Positions 8,979-17,767 of a stretch of DNA of 64,000 nt are shown here, one piece after another. Position numbers and translations under genes: made by a program. The DNA lies in contig DASRAJ010000164.1 of the NCBI GenBank assembly GCA_035638255.1, positions 1-64,000 of the forward strand, in the 5' to 3' direction. Under the pieces are notes generated by a model. That model ran no database searches and was not told the origin of the DNA. It worked only from the letters and a program-made list of their open reading frames with translations. The DNA is from DASRAJ01 sp035638255. GTDB lineage: Bacteria > Bacteroidota > Bacteroidia > Chitinophagales > UBA10324. How positions within the stretch are numbered: the stretch's first letter is position 1; every line of letters begins with the position of its first letter.

Positions 8979-9306
8979 GGTTCACTGTCATAGCATTGCC
9001 GCTAACTTCGTCATTACCCCTTGTTCCCCGAAGAATCGGGCAAGAGATGTTCGATATTTGAATTCTGAAGACACAAACTGAGTAACGCATTAAAATATTT
9101 TCTCTCTTCCCAACCTTTACCGGATTTCATTCGTGATGTTATTATAAGAAATAAAAAAATCTCTCAGAAGGTAACCTATTCACGCCTGGCACCTGCACGA
9201 ATTGTAAGCGGGACTCTGCGAGTAAGAAGTTTCCTATTGAATGACAAAAAAAGGCTCTTGTCAATTTTTTTTAATTCAGCAAAAAAATAACTAAACCCTT
9301 TCTACC
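8979..9306 (+). other. Gene-free intergenic stretch with degenerate repeat sequence
   Basis: No credible ORF or RNA gene was seen. It contains a short hairpin CCCCGAAGAATCGGG near 9027 and, at about 9212-9243, a degenerate ACTCTGCGAGTAAGAAG...TTGAATGAC segment. This resembles pieces found near 32043 and 48690, suggesting an old family of intergenic repeats. Confidence 0.35.
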
Positions 9307-11301
9307 ATGAAAACAAAAAAATTACTCTCAACAGTGATCTTCACACTCACTATTCATGCAGTAATATTTGCTCAATGGAGTTCATCAGTCAATCTTTCTC
9401 CTAATTCTATCTCTGCCGGACAAAATGAAAGCATGGGCTCCTGCATAGGAGTTAGCGGCAATACCGTGCATGTTATATGGAGTGACCAGCGCAGTTCCAC
9501 GAGAGCAGCAATTTACTACACCCGCTCCCTCGATGCCGGGCTAACCTGGAGCAACCCGGTTGCTATTACTGATACAAACCGCAATGCCTGGAATCCTGCA
9601 ATAGCCGTGAATGGTTCAAGCGTACACGTAGTTTGGAGAAACATTGTAAACAACATTCGCTCCTCCTATTATAAACATTCTTTGGACGGAGGCAATACAT
9701 GGGAGGCAGCCGTTTTACTCGATAGTGCTGTGGCAGATTGGCCCGCTGTAACAGTATCGGGTAATTATGTTTACGTAGCAAATGATATTGTGACTTCTAC
9801 TATTCCCTATAACACTGAAATATTTTTCATCCGCTCTACGGATAACGGGGCAACGTGGAGCACACATCAGCAGATCACTTCTGCTACAGGTCGCTCAGAA
9901 GATGAAGCCATCACTGCCCAGGGCGCTGATGTCTTCATGTCATGGAACGATAACAGGAACACTACGATGCAAATTTGGTATAAGCATTCAGGAGACTTCG
10001 GAGTAACATGGGATCCTGATGTACTAATAAACAGTGAACCTTCATACGGAACCATGGTGAGTGTGAATGGCACCAATATAGACATTCCATCTTCAGGCGC
10101 CCCCTCCGGTCTTTACCAGATACATTTGAATCAATCTGCCAATACTGGTGCTTCATGGGGCCCGAATTTGAATGTAACGAATGATGCTGCCAATACTTAT
10201 TATTATCCCTATATGGTCCGCGATGGCGCTGATTTACACATGACCTACTATAAATCAAACACCGGAGGACAATATATACATTCCGCTGATGGTGGTGCCA
10301 CCTGGAGTACTCCGTATTCATTTGGTAATGCCGGCATTACACCCTTTTGTGCGGTCACCGGCTGTGTGGCGCACATCGTTTGGTCTAACTCAGGTCATAT
10401 CTACTACGCACGCAATCCTACGGGAAATGCAGGACATTGTGGACAGACGATCACTACAGGTTCTATTTCCGGCTCGCCGTTTTGCCCTGAAGCTACCGTG
10501 AGTGTTCCGTTCACCTCAGTTGCAATATTTAATAGTGGCAATATATATACTGCCCAGCTTTCAGATAGAAAAGGAAACTTTGCGACTCCTGTTACTATCG
10601 GCTCACTGAGCAGCACTGCCAATTCAGGAACAATTGCTGCAACCGTTCCCTCAAACCCTCAGGCAGGAACAAAGTACCGCATTCGGGTAACTAGCAGCAA
10701 CCCTGTTGTAACCGGAACTAACAACGGCGCGAATCTGCAGTTGATTGCCTGCAACAAGGTGACTGCTCTATTTGCTTCGGGAATCAGCGCTACTGAAGCT
10801 ACCATAAACTGGACAGGAGTTTCCTGCGCAGCGAAATATAAAGTTCAATATCGCAAGCAAGGCACTACACATTGGACAGAGGTTTACGCTACAACTAATT
10901 CATATACCATCACAGGCCTGGTTGCAAACTCTACGTATCAATATCGTATTCAGACCTTTTGTTCTCTGAGTGGCTCGTCACAGTCCGGCTTCACTCCTGT
11001 ACAAACATTTACCACCACATTGCGTCTTGGTTCAGGTTCGTTTCCAATAGAAGAAATGATGAGCATGTACCCTAACCCTGCTACTTCAGAAGTGATGCTG
11101 GTCATCAACGCAGCCATTGATCATTCTGGGACGGTGAAAGTTTTTAATGCTATGGGGCAAGTGATGAAGGAATGTACTATTTCACTGACTGAAGGAAGCA
11201 ACCAACTCTCACTTAATATCTCTTCATTTCCTGCGGGAATTTATTTTGTAGAAGTACAGAATGAAGAGGTACAGGTGATTCAGAAATTAGTGAAGGAATA
11301 A
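9307..11301 (+). CDS. Sialidase-like (BNR/Asp-box) secreted protein with FnIII and T9SS sorting domain
   Basis: A 664-residue exported protein. After a signal peptide ending VIFAQ comes a beta-propeller-like region (about 25-365) with six Asp-box turns, for example SLDAGLTW, SLDGGNTW, STDNGATW, SGDFGVTW, SANTGASW and SADGGATW. A spacer follows, then a fibronectin type III domain (about 480-565; VQYRKQGTTHWTEV), then a T9SS type A sorting domain (MYPNPATSEVML ... FPAGIYFVEV ... QKLVKE). Asp boxes are structural turns, so glycosidase activity is not proven and no catalytic Arg triad was assigned. Its last 29 bases form part of a direct repeat found again 1.1 kb downstream. Confidence 0.85.
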   Translation: MKTKKLLSTVIFTLTIHAVIFAQWSSSVNLSPNSISAGQNESMGSCIGVSGNTVHVIWSDQRSSTRAAIYYTRSLDAGLTWSNPVAITDTNRNAWNPAIAVNGSSVHVVWRNIVNNIRSSYYKHSLDGGNTWEAAVLLDSAVADWPAVTVSGNYVYVANDIVTSTIPYNTEIFFIRSTDNGATWSTHQQITSATGRSEDEAITAQGADVFMSWNDNRNTTMQIWYKHSGDFGVTWDPDVLINSEPSYGTMVSVNGTNIDIPSSGAPSGLYQIHLNQSANTGASWGPNLNVTNDAANTYYYPYMVRDGADLHMTYYKSNTGGQYIHSADGGATWSTPYSFGNAGITPFCAVTGCVAHIVWSNSGHIYYARNPTGNAGHCGQTITTGSISGSPFCPEATVSVPFTSVAIFNSGNIYTAQLSDRKGNFATPVTIGSLSSTANSGTIAATVPSNPQAGTKYRIRVTSSNPVVTGTNNGANLQLIACNKVTALFASGISATEATINWTGVSCAAKYKVQYRKQGTTHWTEVYATTNSYTITGLVANSTYQYRIQTFCSLSGSSQSGFTPVQTFTTTLRLGSGSFPIEEMMSMYPNPATSEVMLVINAAIDHSGTVKVFNAMGQVMKECTISLTEGSNQLSLNISSFPAGIYFVEVQNEEVQVIQKLVKE

Positions 11302-11304
11302 TTC
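11273..11304 (+). repeat. Direct repeat copy A flanking the ice-binding protein gene
   Basis: A 32-bp segment covering the last codons and stop of the sialidase-like gene (…QKLVKE*). It matches 12387-12418 at 30 of 32 positions, including 24 consecutive identical bases beginning CAGAAATTAG and ending GGAATAATTC. Both copies are in the same orientation. Confidence 0.8.
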
Positions 11305-11406
11305 TTATACTGCTGTGTTTCATTTTTTATAGACACAGCGCTGATGCATCCATCTGATCTTCCTGAAAAAATAATGGAGATTAGACATGAATGTGATATA
11401 AAAGAA

Positions 11407-11431
11407 GAGGCTGCCCTTTTGAGACAGCCTC
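11407..11431. terminator. Bidirectional hairpin terminator
   Basis: A GAGGCTG / CAGCCTC stem with an 11-base CCCTTTTGAGA spacer, in the gap between two convergent genes. T-rich sequence follows on both strands, so it can end transcripts from either side. Confidence 0.7.
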
Positions 11432-11455
11432 CTTTCAGATTTTAATTCCTTTAAC

Positions 11456-12235
11456 TTACTGTGGCTTCACAACAGCATTCTGTTCAAGCGTAACTGCAGT
11501 TTGGGCCAATAACCTGCCGTTTATTGATGCACCTGTCTGCAGGTTAATACCTGTCTTGCCCAATATGTTCCCTTCAAAATGACTGGTAGTTCCTAAAGTA
11601 ACAGCACCGGCTACCTGCCAGAAAATATTCTTTGCTTGTGCGCCTCCGCTCAGGGTAACATGCACCGCAGAACTCACTTTAAGGGTTCCGGAAATCTGGA
11701 ATATCCAGACGGCGTTTGGACCGCCTGCAATTGTAATATCCGTTGGGATGGTAACTGCACTCGTCCATTTATACAAACCGGTTGTAAGCGTTGTGCCTCC
11801 AATATTTCCGGCGCCCAAATTCAGGAAATTCGGATTAGAACGCCCCTTGGCGTCAGTGTACGCTGTTTGCATATCATTGATTGCAGTTGTTAACCCGCTG
11901 GCGTGAATCACTCTGCATGGAAGAGGCCCTGCAGCGTCAACTGTGTATATTGTCCCTGTTACTTCTGTACAAGATACAAGTATAGCTGCACCGGTGATTG
12001 GACTTGTTCCGATATTCCCGGTGATAGCAGACGGAGAGACGTCGGTAATTCCTGATTTTGACAGAATCACATATTTGCCGGCAACCCCCAAATGTACCAC
12101 TGCGGGATGCAGTTCTTCCCTTAGAGCACCTGACGAGATCCCGGATGATAAATCAGGATCCTCATTTTTTACACAACTTATCATTAATGCAATCAGCAGC
12201 ACTGCTGTGATTGGAAACACTTTTTTTAATTTCAT
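11456..12235 (-). CDS. DUF3494 ice-binding-like lipoprotein
   Basis: A 259-residue lipoprotein of the DUF3494 (PF11999) ice-binding family, whose members fold as a discontinuous beta-solenoid and bind ice or related surfaces. The start at MKLKKVF is chosen because it gives a signal with lipobox MISC at about residues 17-20. Family blocks visible include SGITDVSPSAITGNIGTSP, LTTAINDMQTAYTDA, LTTGLYKWTSAVTIPTDITI, PNAVWIFQISGTL, AKNIFWQVAGAVTLGT and GNILGKTGINLQTGASINGR, covering the whole domain. There is no T9SS sorting domain; it should be membrane-anchored by lipid. The gene sits between two 32-bp direct repeats and carries an upstream 36-bp element. Ice-binding genes are well known for horizontal transfer. 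Actual ice binding is untested. Confidence 0.88.
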   Translation of the reverse strand: MKLKKVFPITAVLLIALMISCVKNEDPDLSSGISSGALREELHPAVVHLGVAGKYVILSKSGITDVSPSAITGNIGTSPITGAAILVSCTEVTGTIYTVDAAGPLPCRVIHASGLTTAINDMQTAYTDAKGRSNPNFLNLGAGNIGGTTLTTGLYKWTSAVTIPTDITIAGGPNAVWIFQISGTLKVSSAVHVTLSGGAQAKNIFWQVAGAVTLGTTSHFEGNILGKTGINLQTGASINGRLLAQTAVTLEQNAVVKPQ

Positions 12236-12322
12236 TTTGATTACAATTAGATTCCCGCAACCGCGAGTCAGGTGTGACAGAATTATCACTGGGCGAAGAT
12301 GAACCCTATATCTCAGGAAAAT

Positions 12323-12358
12323 GTTACACAACTTTGGAAATAAGTTACATCATTCACA
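12323..12358 (-). promoter_or_regulatory. 36-bp bipartite element upstream of ice-binding protein gene
   Basis: Read on the minus strand: TGTGAATGATGTAAC, then TTGTGTAAC with the two TGTAAC cores 21 bp apart, 87 bp before the start codon. The blocks and spacing equal those of 8943-8978 while the intervening bases differ, which argues for a protein-binding site and against a recent copy. Confidence 0.5.
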
Positions 12359-12386
12359 CATTTGATGGGCCGAGATTTGCAAAAGC

Positions 12387-12418
12387 AGATGATGCAGAAA
12401 TTAGTGAAGGAATAATTC
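12387..12418 (+). repeat. Direct repeat copy B flanking the ice-binding protein gene
   Basis: Matches 11273-11304 at 30 of 32 positions in the same orientation. In the matching frame it would encode the end of a T9SS sorting domain (QKLVKE and stop), but no gene body precedes it, so it is a stranded gene end. Confidence 0.8.
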
Positions 12419-12443
12419 CCGAATCGGCAGTGTCCCATTTTTC

Positions 12444-12869
12444 TCAGCCACCATGCTTTTTTGCATTAGCAAAGCTTTTCGATTTAGTTTTTGCTTTGCT
12501 TTGCCGGGACTGGGATATTCGGCCAATACGGTGATCTCCATGTTTAATAAGTTCACAAACTTTTCTTACTGAAGCTTCAAAGTCGTCCTTGTCAACCGGA
12601 ATCATTTGCCATTCTGTTTCCACAGTATCTTTTGAATAAGCAGAAATGGAGTGCAAAGAGGGCAAGTCACTCCTTAAACTCTTGTGATGCTCCCGATTCG
12701 TTGCAATCCATACTCCGTTAGTTTCCGGATGGTCGTTTCGTTGCCTTAGAATAAGCATGATTTTTTCATTCATATATATTGCCCATAGCCCGAACATTGG
12801 CTTCACTGTTACGTCAAGCGGCATCAGATAATCGAAGACAAAGTCGAATGGAATATTTTTTCTGGTCAT
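12444..12869 (-). CDS. TfoX N-terminal-like domain protein
   Basis: A 141-residue cytoplasmic protein starting at MTRKNIPFDF; an in-frame upstream ATG adds 12 unlikely residues. The segment FDFVFDYLMPLDVTVKPMFG, then AIYMNEKIMLILRQR, has the pattern of TfoX-N-like domains. The C-terminal 25 residues are Lys/Arg/Ser-rich (SRQSKAKTKSKSF) and probably disordered. Function of such stand-alone proteins is unknown. Confidence 0.6.
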   Translation of the reverse strand: MTRKNIPFDFVFDYLMPLDVTVKPMFGLWAIYMNEKIMLILRQRNDHPETNGVWIATNREHHKSLRSDLPSLHSISAYSKDTVETEWQMIPVDKDDFEASVRKVCELIKHGDHRIGRISQSRQSKAKTKSKSFANAKKHGG

Positions 12870-12969
12870 GAGTATGAATAAAATGGAGTTTAATAAGCTA
12901 AACACTTAAATATCCGAGATTGATATAGTTTTGGGATTCGTGCAGCTCTCACCAAAAAGATATATTGTG

Positions 12970-13515
12970 TCATAATAGCAGCGCAATTTTGAGAAGCTCG
13001 TTTACTGTTCTCCAGTTTCGTGTTGTCGCAGTTATTTTAAGCTTACTTTCAAAAAAATTATTGCTCAGCTTGGTATTTCCATAGCCATTGGGGCAATACA
13101 AATAAACTTCTTTACCGGTTATAATAAACCTATCCGGTTCGTAATGATAGCTTTTTAGTTTCTCCAGGTTTTCCTTGTCTGGTTGGTCTGCTAAGAAAGT
13201 GACATGAAGTTTATCAATCTCAATTTTCTTCTCTTTAAGAAATGGGTTATTATTCAGTGTTGATTGAATTTCATCAATGGTTCTTATGATTACCGGAACA
13301 TCAAAATTATATTTCTCTAAGATTTTTTGCTCGATACTTTTCGCAAGTGCTTTAGAATTGATTTTATCTGCCGAAAAGACAACATTACCGCTTTGAATGT
13401 AAGTGCTAATGTTCTTCAACTTTAATTCCGAATACAATAACTTCAACTCTGCCATCGGAATCTTTCTGTGTCCGCTTACATTAATGCCCCTTAAAATTGA
13501 AACGGCTACGCTCAT
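12970..13515 (-). CDS. DUF1697 family protein
   Basis: A 181-residue protein with the DUF1697 signature: VSILRGINVSGHRKIPMAEL at the start, NISTYIQSGNVVFSA, NPFLKE, and a C-terminal TATTRNWRTVNEL. Full length for the family. The biochemical role of DUF1697 is unknown; it is cytoplasmic, with no signal or membrane segment. Confidence 0.88.
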   Translation of the reverse strand: MSVAVSILRGINVSGHRKIPMAELKLLYSELKLKNISTYIQSGNVVFSADKINSKALAKSIEQKILEKYNFDVPVIIRTIDEIQSTLNNNPFLKEKKIEIDKLHVTFLADQPDKENLEKLKSYHYEPDRFIITGKEVYLYCPNGYGNTKLSNNFFESKLKITATTRNWRTVNELLKIALLL

Positions 13516-13585
13516 ATTTTCTCAACTTTTTTGCTCCCTTGAAAGCTTCTCAACTCATTTAATCTTCTTGACGAAATGGACAATT

Positions 13586-14236
13586 TTATTCAAGCGACCC
13601 CTCAGGCAGGTTCGGTAATTTAAAAATTGTGTCATTCAAAATCATTTCATTTATTTTTAACGCTGTATGAGTTAAGTTATAGTTTACCCCTTCATACCGG
13701 TATTTTAACCAAACTGACTGTGCTTTTTCGTAAAAGATATTTACATAACCAAATTTATGCTTTTTAAAAGGGTCGGGATTAATGTAAACAGACGGGTCGA
13801 ACCAGTAATGATTTTTTATTTTACCCAAATTATTAATTAACTGCCTGCATTGACGGTTGAGGATTTTTTCAGTTCCGGGTTGCATCTCTGAACTAACGAG
13901 TTGATTAATATCGCTGTCGCAGGAAAAAACAAACAGTGTGTCAATTCCCCTCCTGACAGTGTATTGGTTATTCTTATCATTTAAGTAATAAATTTCCTTC
14001 ACGTCATCGCCGTTAAACGTCATTTTATAATTACCATTTTTTATATAAAGAGTCATGGTATCTCCATATAAGCTCTGCAAGGTTTTTGTTGAAATATATG
14101 GCGATTTTGATTCCAGGATGGTTTTATATGTAATGCTTCCTTCAAATTCTTTTTTATTGGTAATGTTCTCGGAAATATTTGAGCTACAGCCGATAAATAT
14201 CACAACTACCAATCCCGTGATAAGATATTCTCTCAT
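13586..14236 (-). CDS. Hypothetical lipoprotein
   Basis: A 216-residue protein. Starting at MREYLITG gives a clean lipobox VIFIGC, with Cys at about residue 17. The mature part is a mixed alpha/beta domain with an N-terminal GSITYKTILESKS strand and GDTMTLYIKNGNYKMTF, a pattern seen in Bacteroidota lipoproteins of the DUF4412 type that measure out as small lipocalin- or LolA-like barrels. That comparison is tentative. It is flanked by same-strand genes but spacing is not tight. Confidence 0.6.
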   Translation of the reverse strand: MREYLITGLVVVIFIGCSSNISENITNKKEFEGSITYKTILESKSPYISTKTLQSLYGDTMTLYIKNGNYKMTFNGDDVKEIYYLNDKNNQYTVRRGIDTLFVFSCDSDINQLVSSEMQPGTEKILNRQCRQLINNLGKIKNHYWFDPSVYINPDPFKKHKFGYVNIFYEKAQSVWLKYRYEGVNYNLTHTALKINEMILNDTIFKLPNLPEGSLE

Positions 14237-14291
14237 TTTCTTTAGCGGCCTCCGCTGGTGCATTGAGACGACAGTCTATCAAAACAAAGTT

Positions 14292-15650
14292 TCACTGTAT
14301 TAGAATTTTTTCTCTATAAATTTTTCCTCCCGCATAAATTTTGGCAAAATACATTCCTTCAGGCTTTGTGCTAAAGTCTATTTCATATGATATTTGAAGC
14401 CGAAGGAGTGATGCAGAATACACTTTTTCTCCCACCATGTTGTAAAATTCAACCTTCTCCACAGTCTCTTCTGATGCACTCATCTCAACGGTGAATAGCC
14501 CATTGTTTGGATTGGGGTATATCATTAATTGGCTACTACTTAACGGCAATTGAATTATTCCTGTGGCGGTACAATTTAACAAGATGTCAACTTTGCCAGT
14601 ATCATTATTTGTATAAACTGTTGCTAAGGCTAAATCCATTTTGCCATCCCCATTAAAATCGGCGCTTGTTATTGAATTTGGAAAAGAGTCAACTGCGTAC
14701 ACTCCTGCAATTGCAAAACTGCCTAAACCATCGCCTGCCAAAATAGATACGCTGTCAGAACCAGCATCAGCCACGGCAAGATCGGTGTTCCCATCACTAT
14801 CGAAATCTTCGCTGATCAATGATATCGGATAATAACCTGCAGGAAAGTTTGTAGCTGCTGCAAAACCTCCTGCTCCATTACCCAGCAGAATTGATACATT
14901 GTTTGAAAAACGATTAGCCACTGCCAAATCAGCATCGCCATCTCCATTAAAATCGCCACTAACAACCGATTCAGGAGTATCCCCAACTGCAAATCCTGTA
15001 ACAGGGCCAAAACCACCGTTTCCGTCACCTATTAATATCCAGACCATGTTTGAACTTCCTGCCATTGCTAAATCAACAATACCGTCACCGTTAAAATCTG
15101 CAGTTGTTATAGAGATATAAGCATGCCCTATTCCAAAACTTGTAGCTGTTCCAAAGCCACCTCCACCGTTGCCTAACGCTATTAACACATTGTACTGCGT
15201 TCCTACTGCCAAATCAGCGCTGCCATCTCCGTTGAAATCTGCGCTCGCAATAGTATAAGGAGTATTTGCTCCAAAAGTTGAACCGCTCCCAAAGCCTCCC
15301 GCACCGTCGCCAAATATTACCGATACATTCCACGGTCCCAGATTAGTGGTCGCCAAATCAGCAATGCTATCACCATTAAAATCGGCACTGCAAATAGAGT
15401 TAGGAAGATATCCCACTGTAAAGTCTGTAGCAGCTCCCAAACCACCTAAACCATTCCCAAGTAGTATTGAAACAGTGCCGGTTTTATTAGCTGCAGCAAT
15501 ATCAATATTACCATCACCATCAAAATCGGCATGGCACAGTGAACTTGTGTTGATTCCAACCGGGTAGTCAGTTTTGGGCTCGAAGCAGACTTGAGCGTTT
15601 GCCCCGGTAATACAGGCAAGCAAACTAAAAAGCAGAAGTTTTGAGTTCAT
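14292..15650 (-). CDS. Seven-bladed FG-GAP/VCBS propeller protein with T9SS sorting domain
   Basis: A 452-residue exported protein: signal peptide ending GANA, then seven FG-GAP/VCBS units, each a variation of ADFNGDGxxDLAxA followed by VSILLGNGxGGF. This is the count expected for a closed seven-bladed, calcium-binding integrin-like propeller. The C-terminus is a T9SS type A sorting domain (MIYPNPNNGLFTVEM, GMYFAKIYAGG). Secreted or attached to the cell surface; ligand unknown. Confidence 0.88.
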   Translation of the reverse strand: MNSKLLLFSLLACITGANAQVCFEPKTDYPVGINTSSLCHADFDGDGNIDIAAANKTGTVSILLGNGLGGLGAATDFTVGYLPNSICSADFNGDSIADLATTNLGPWNVSVIFGDGAGGFGSGSTFGANTPYTIASADFNGDGSADLAVGTQYNVLIALGNGGGGFGTATSFGIGHAYISITTADFNGDGIVDLAMAGSSNMVWILIGDGNGGFGPVTGFAVGDTPESVVSGDFNGDGDADLAVANRFSNNVSILLGNGAGGFAAATNFPAGYYPISLISEDFDSDGNTDLAVADAGSDSVSILAGDGLGSFAIAGVYAVDSFPNSITSADFNGDGKMDLALATVYTNNDTGKVDILLNCTATGIIQLPLSSSQLMIYPNPNNGLFTVEMSASEETVEKVEFYNMVGEKVYSASLLRLQISYEIDFSTKPEGMYFAKIYAGGKIYREKILIQ

Positions 15651-15709
15651 TTTATTTTGGTTTTAAACCTGTTTGTGAATATTAATTATGTTTTAAACAT
15701 GCACGCTTG

Positions 15710-16156
15710 TTAGCTGTTGTTATTTTTTATTGCTCTTATCAATTCATCGGGTCTTTTTGTTATAAGAACTACCTGTTTGTTTTCACCTGTTTCTGATTTA
15801 AAGTCCAAGGTAACTTTTCTTCCTGTTATATTATTTGCTTTCATTATTTTCTTCAGCGGGATTTTATGCAACAAATCATATTTCTTTAAAATTCCTGCAA
15901 ATAACAGCATGCTCTTTAACCAAAGCTCATCATCTGTAACTACAATGTCAAGAACGCCGCTGGCTCTGCCCCGCTTGGTTATCCAATTTTTTGTTGAATA
16001 GCCTGAAGCTGACATGTCCCTATATTTTACCATTACCGAATTGATGTCCGGAAAAATTGATAGTGCTCTTTTCCCTCTGCGATAAAAACTTGTTATTAAA
16101 AAGGTAGCAATTATTACCCATACGATTAGAAATATTGTAACTCCGTTAATATTCAT
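15710..16156 (-). CDS. Hypothetical membrane-anchored protein with PH-like domain
   Basis: A 148-residue protein with one N-terminal membrane helix (about 5-24, VTIFLIVWVIIATFLITSFY). A small beta-rich cytoplasmic domain follows (RGRASGVLDIVVTDDELWL, IPLKKIMKANN, GRKVTLDFKSETG), reminiscent of the PH-like domains that Bacteroidota fuse to membrane anchors. Function unknown. Confidence 0.6.
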   Translation of the reverse strand: MNINGVTIFLIVWVIIATFLITSFYRRGKRALSIFPDINSVMVKYRDMSASGYSTKNWITKRGRASGVLDIVVTDDELWLKSMLLFAGILKKYDLLHKIPLKKIMKANNITGRKVTLDFKSETGENKQVVLITKRPDELIRAIKNNNS

Positions 16157-16190
16157 TTATAATTCGCAGTTTTCATGTTGTTCAATGAGT

Positions 16191-17048
16191 TTATTTTAAT
16201 GTTCTTAAAAAGTCAATGATTGCAGTTACTTCTTCACTACTTAATCGCTCAAAGTTTGGATGATGAATGTTGTTATATTTTTTGTAAAGTGCAACTGCAT
16301 CCTTGTCTCCGTCTTTTATTAATGCATCACCATTTGCTATCATTTTAGTCAGCCATTCAATAGTTCTTCTCTCAGTTACCCCTGTCATCATGGGCCCAAC
16401 AATGGCATGGTTTGCAGTGTGGCATTGAGAACAATTTTGGAGAAACAGCTTTTTTCCTAAAGACGGTTCCGACGCAATTAACTTGTTATAGCTGTCATTG
16501 TCAAATATTATGGTATCAGTCTTCCGGCCTGCAACTAACTCAATAGAATAGGCTAATTTGTTATTAAAGTAAAACTTATCTTTAGCATAATCATCATTGC
16601 TATCCCACGGAGTTTTATTCTCTTCAAAAATTTTTTCCTCCCTTAAAGTCCCGTCCTGATTATAGGATTTCCAGGTTCCTGTTTTGAATTTATTAGCATA
16701 AAAGTGTTCACCGGCTAATTTGCCGTCAGCAAAATTGGAGTAGATCCTCCCGTTCAGAGCATTGTCCTTCCAGTAAGAATAAATTCGAATGGTTCCATTT
16801 TCGAAATATGTGATCTCTTCAACATCTGATTGAGCATCGAAAGATCCATTGTGTAAATATCTTTTAGTGGAACGAATTTTACCGCTCTCGAAATATTCAG
16901 TCTCCTTTTCGCAATTGCAGATGCTGTCATACTTGCTCTCCATTTGAAGTTCTCCCGATTTATAATATAGGTTGGTGCCGTTCCTACCCGCCTGCCCGAA
17001 TAATGAAACAGAAATTGTCAGAAACAAAAAAGTCAAAACAGTTTTCAT
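16191..17048 (-). CDS. MORN-repeat protein fused to a c-type cytochrome domain
   Basis: A 285-residue exported protein. A signal peptide (1-18) is followed by MORN_2/YwqK-like repeats at about 25-145 (YYKSGELQMESKY, EYFESGKIRSTKRY, TYFENGTIRIYSYW, KSYNQDGTLREEKIF). A cytochrome c domain occupies about 195-285, with the heme-binding CSQCH at 206-210 and the axial Met candidate in GPMM at 219-222, ending SSEEVTAIIDFLRTLK. It should be a periplasmic electron carrier or sensor carrying one covalent heme. The combination of MORN strands with a single-heme domain is unusual; the MORN part could bind a membrane or partner. Confidence 0.8.
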   Translation of the reverse strand: MKTVLTFLFLTISVSLFGQAGRNGTNLYYKSGELQMESKYDSICNCEKETEYFESGKIRSTKRYLHNGSFDAQSDVEEITYFENGTIRIYSYWKDNALNGRIYSNFADGKLAGEHFYANKFKTGTWKSYNQDGTLREEKIFEENKTPWDSNDDYAKDKFYFNNKLAYSIELVAGRKTDTIIFDNDSYNKLIASEPSLGKKLFLQNCSQCHTANHAIVGPMMTGVTERRTIEWLTKMIANGDALIKDGDKDAVALYKKYNNIHHPNFERLSSEEVTAIIDFLRTLK

Positions 17049-17309
17049 TGCTTACTAATTTGATTTTGCGATACAAATTAATCGGATGGTAAAATTGCAT
17101 TTAACAGCAGACGGTAAAAAAACTAATTCCATGAATCAAAAATACTGGAAATCATTTTATTTTCAAAGGCTATTTGTAATGAATCCGGAGGGCTCATAGT
17201 CTGGCGCAAGGATTTGGCTTCTTCAGGCCAGCAAGGTGATTGTTAATGTCTCACGTTTCAGCCCTCAGCGAACAAAAACCGAACGTGGTTCTTCGGCATC
17301 CTGCCCGGG

Positions 17310-17663
17310 TTACTTGCCATAGTCTTTAATTTTTGCAAAGCCCTTTGTAGCGTCCACATAATAATAACCTAATGGTGCAGATGAGGTTTGTTTATACGCT
17401 CTTTCATCAGTAATTGTCAGATCAGTCCGTTTAATATTGAACCAAACCCATTCATCCATTACCCGTGAAATGAAATGATGACTTAAAGAATCTGACCCCT
17501 GATATAAAAGCCAACCGTGCCAGGTAGGATATTGCTGATTTTGCTTAGCCCATTCTTTGACTTCTGAAACTGTCCAGTCTGTATTGCGGTGCAATATTGA
17601 TTGCGCCGAAACAGATTCGAACATGGTAAAAAGTGAAATTGTTAAGATTGTTTTGATTAACAT
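17310..17663 (-). CDS. Small secreted hypothetical protein
   Basis: A 117-residue protein with a signal peptide ending SVSAQ (about residue 21). The mature domain has many aromatic residues (TDWTVSEVKEWAKQNQQYP, WHGWLLYQGSD, DEWVWFNIKRTDL). I do not recognise the family. Probably periplasmic. The 260 bp upstream of the neighbouring cytochrome gene hold no clear feature. Confidence 0.6.
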   Translation of the reverse strand: MLIKTILTISLFTMFESVSAQSILHRNTDWTVSEVKEWAKQNQQYPTWHGWLLYQGSDSLSHHFISRVMDEWVWFNIKRTDLTITDERAYKQTSSAPLGYYYVDATKGFAKIKDYGK

Positions 17664-17767
17664 GATCCTTTAAACGTCACTAACCGCTATTTTATTTTTA
17701 CCGCTTTAATTATAAGTCATAGCATTCCTGAGATGTGTTGTTCTTAAAGACAAATCATTTTAAGATT

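Noticed and set aside
12236..12331. N-terminal extension of the ice-binding protein gene
   Set aside because: A start at MKLKKVF gives a proper lipoprotein signal; the upstream residues are not signal-like.
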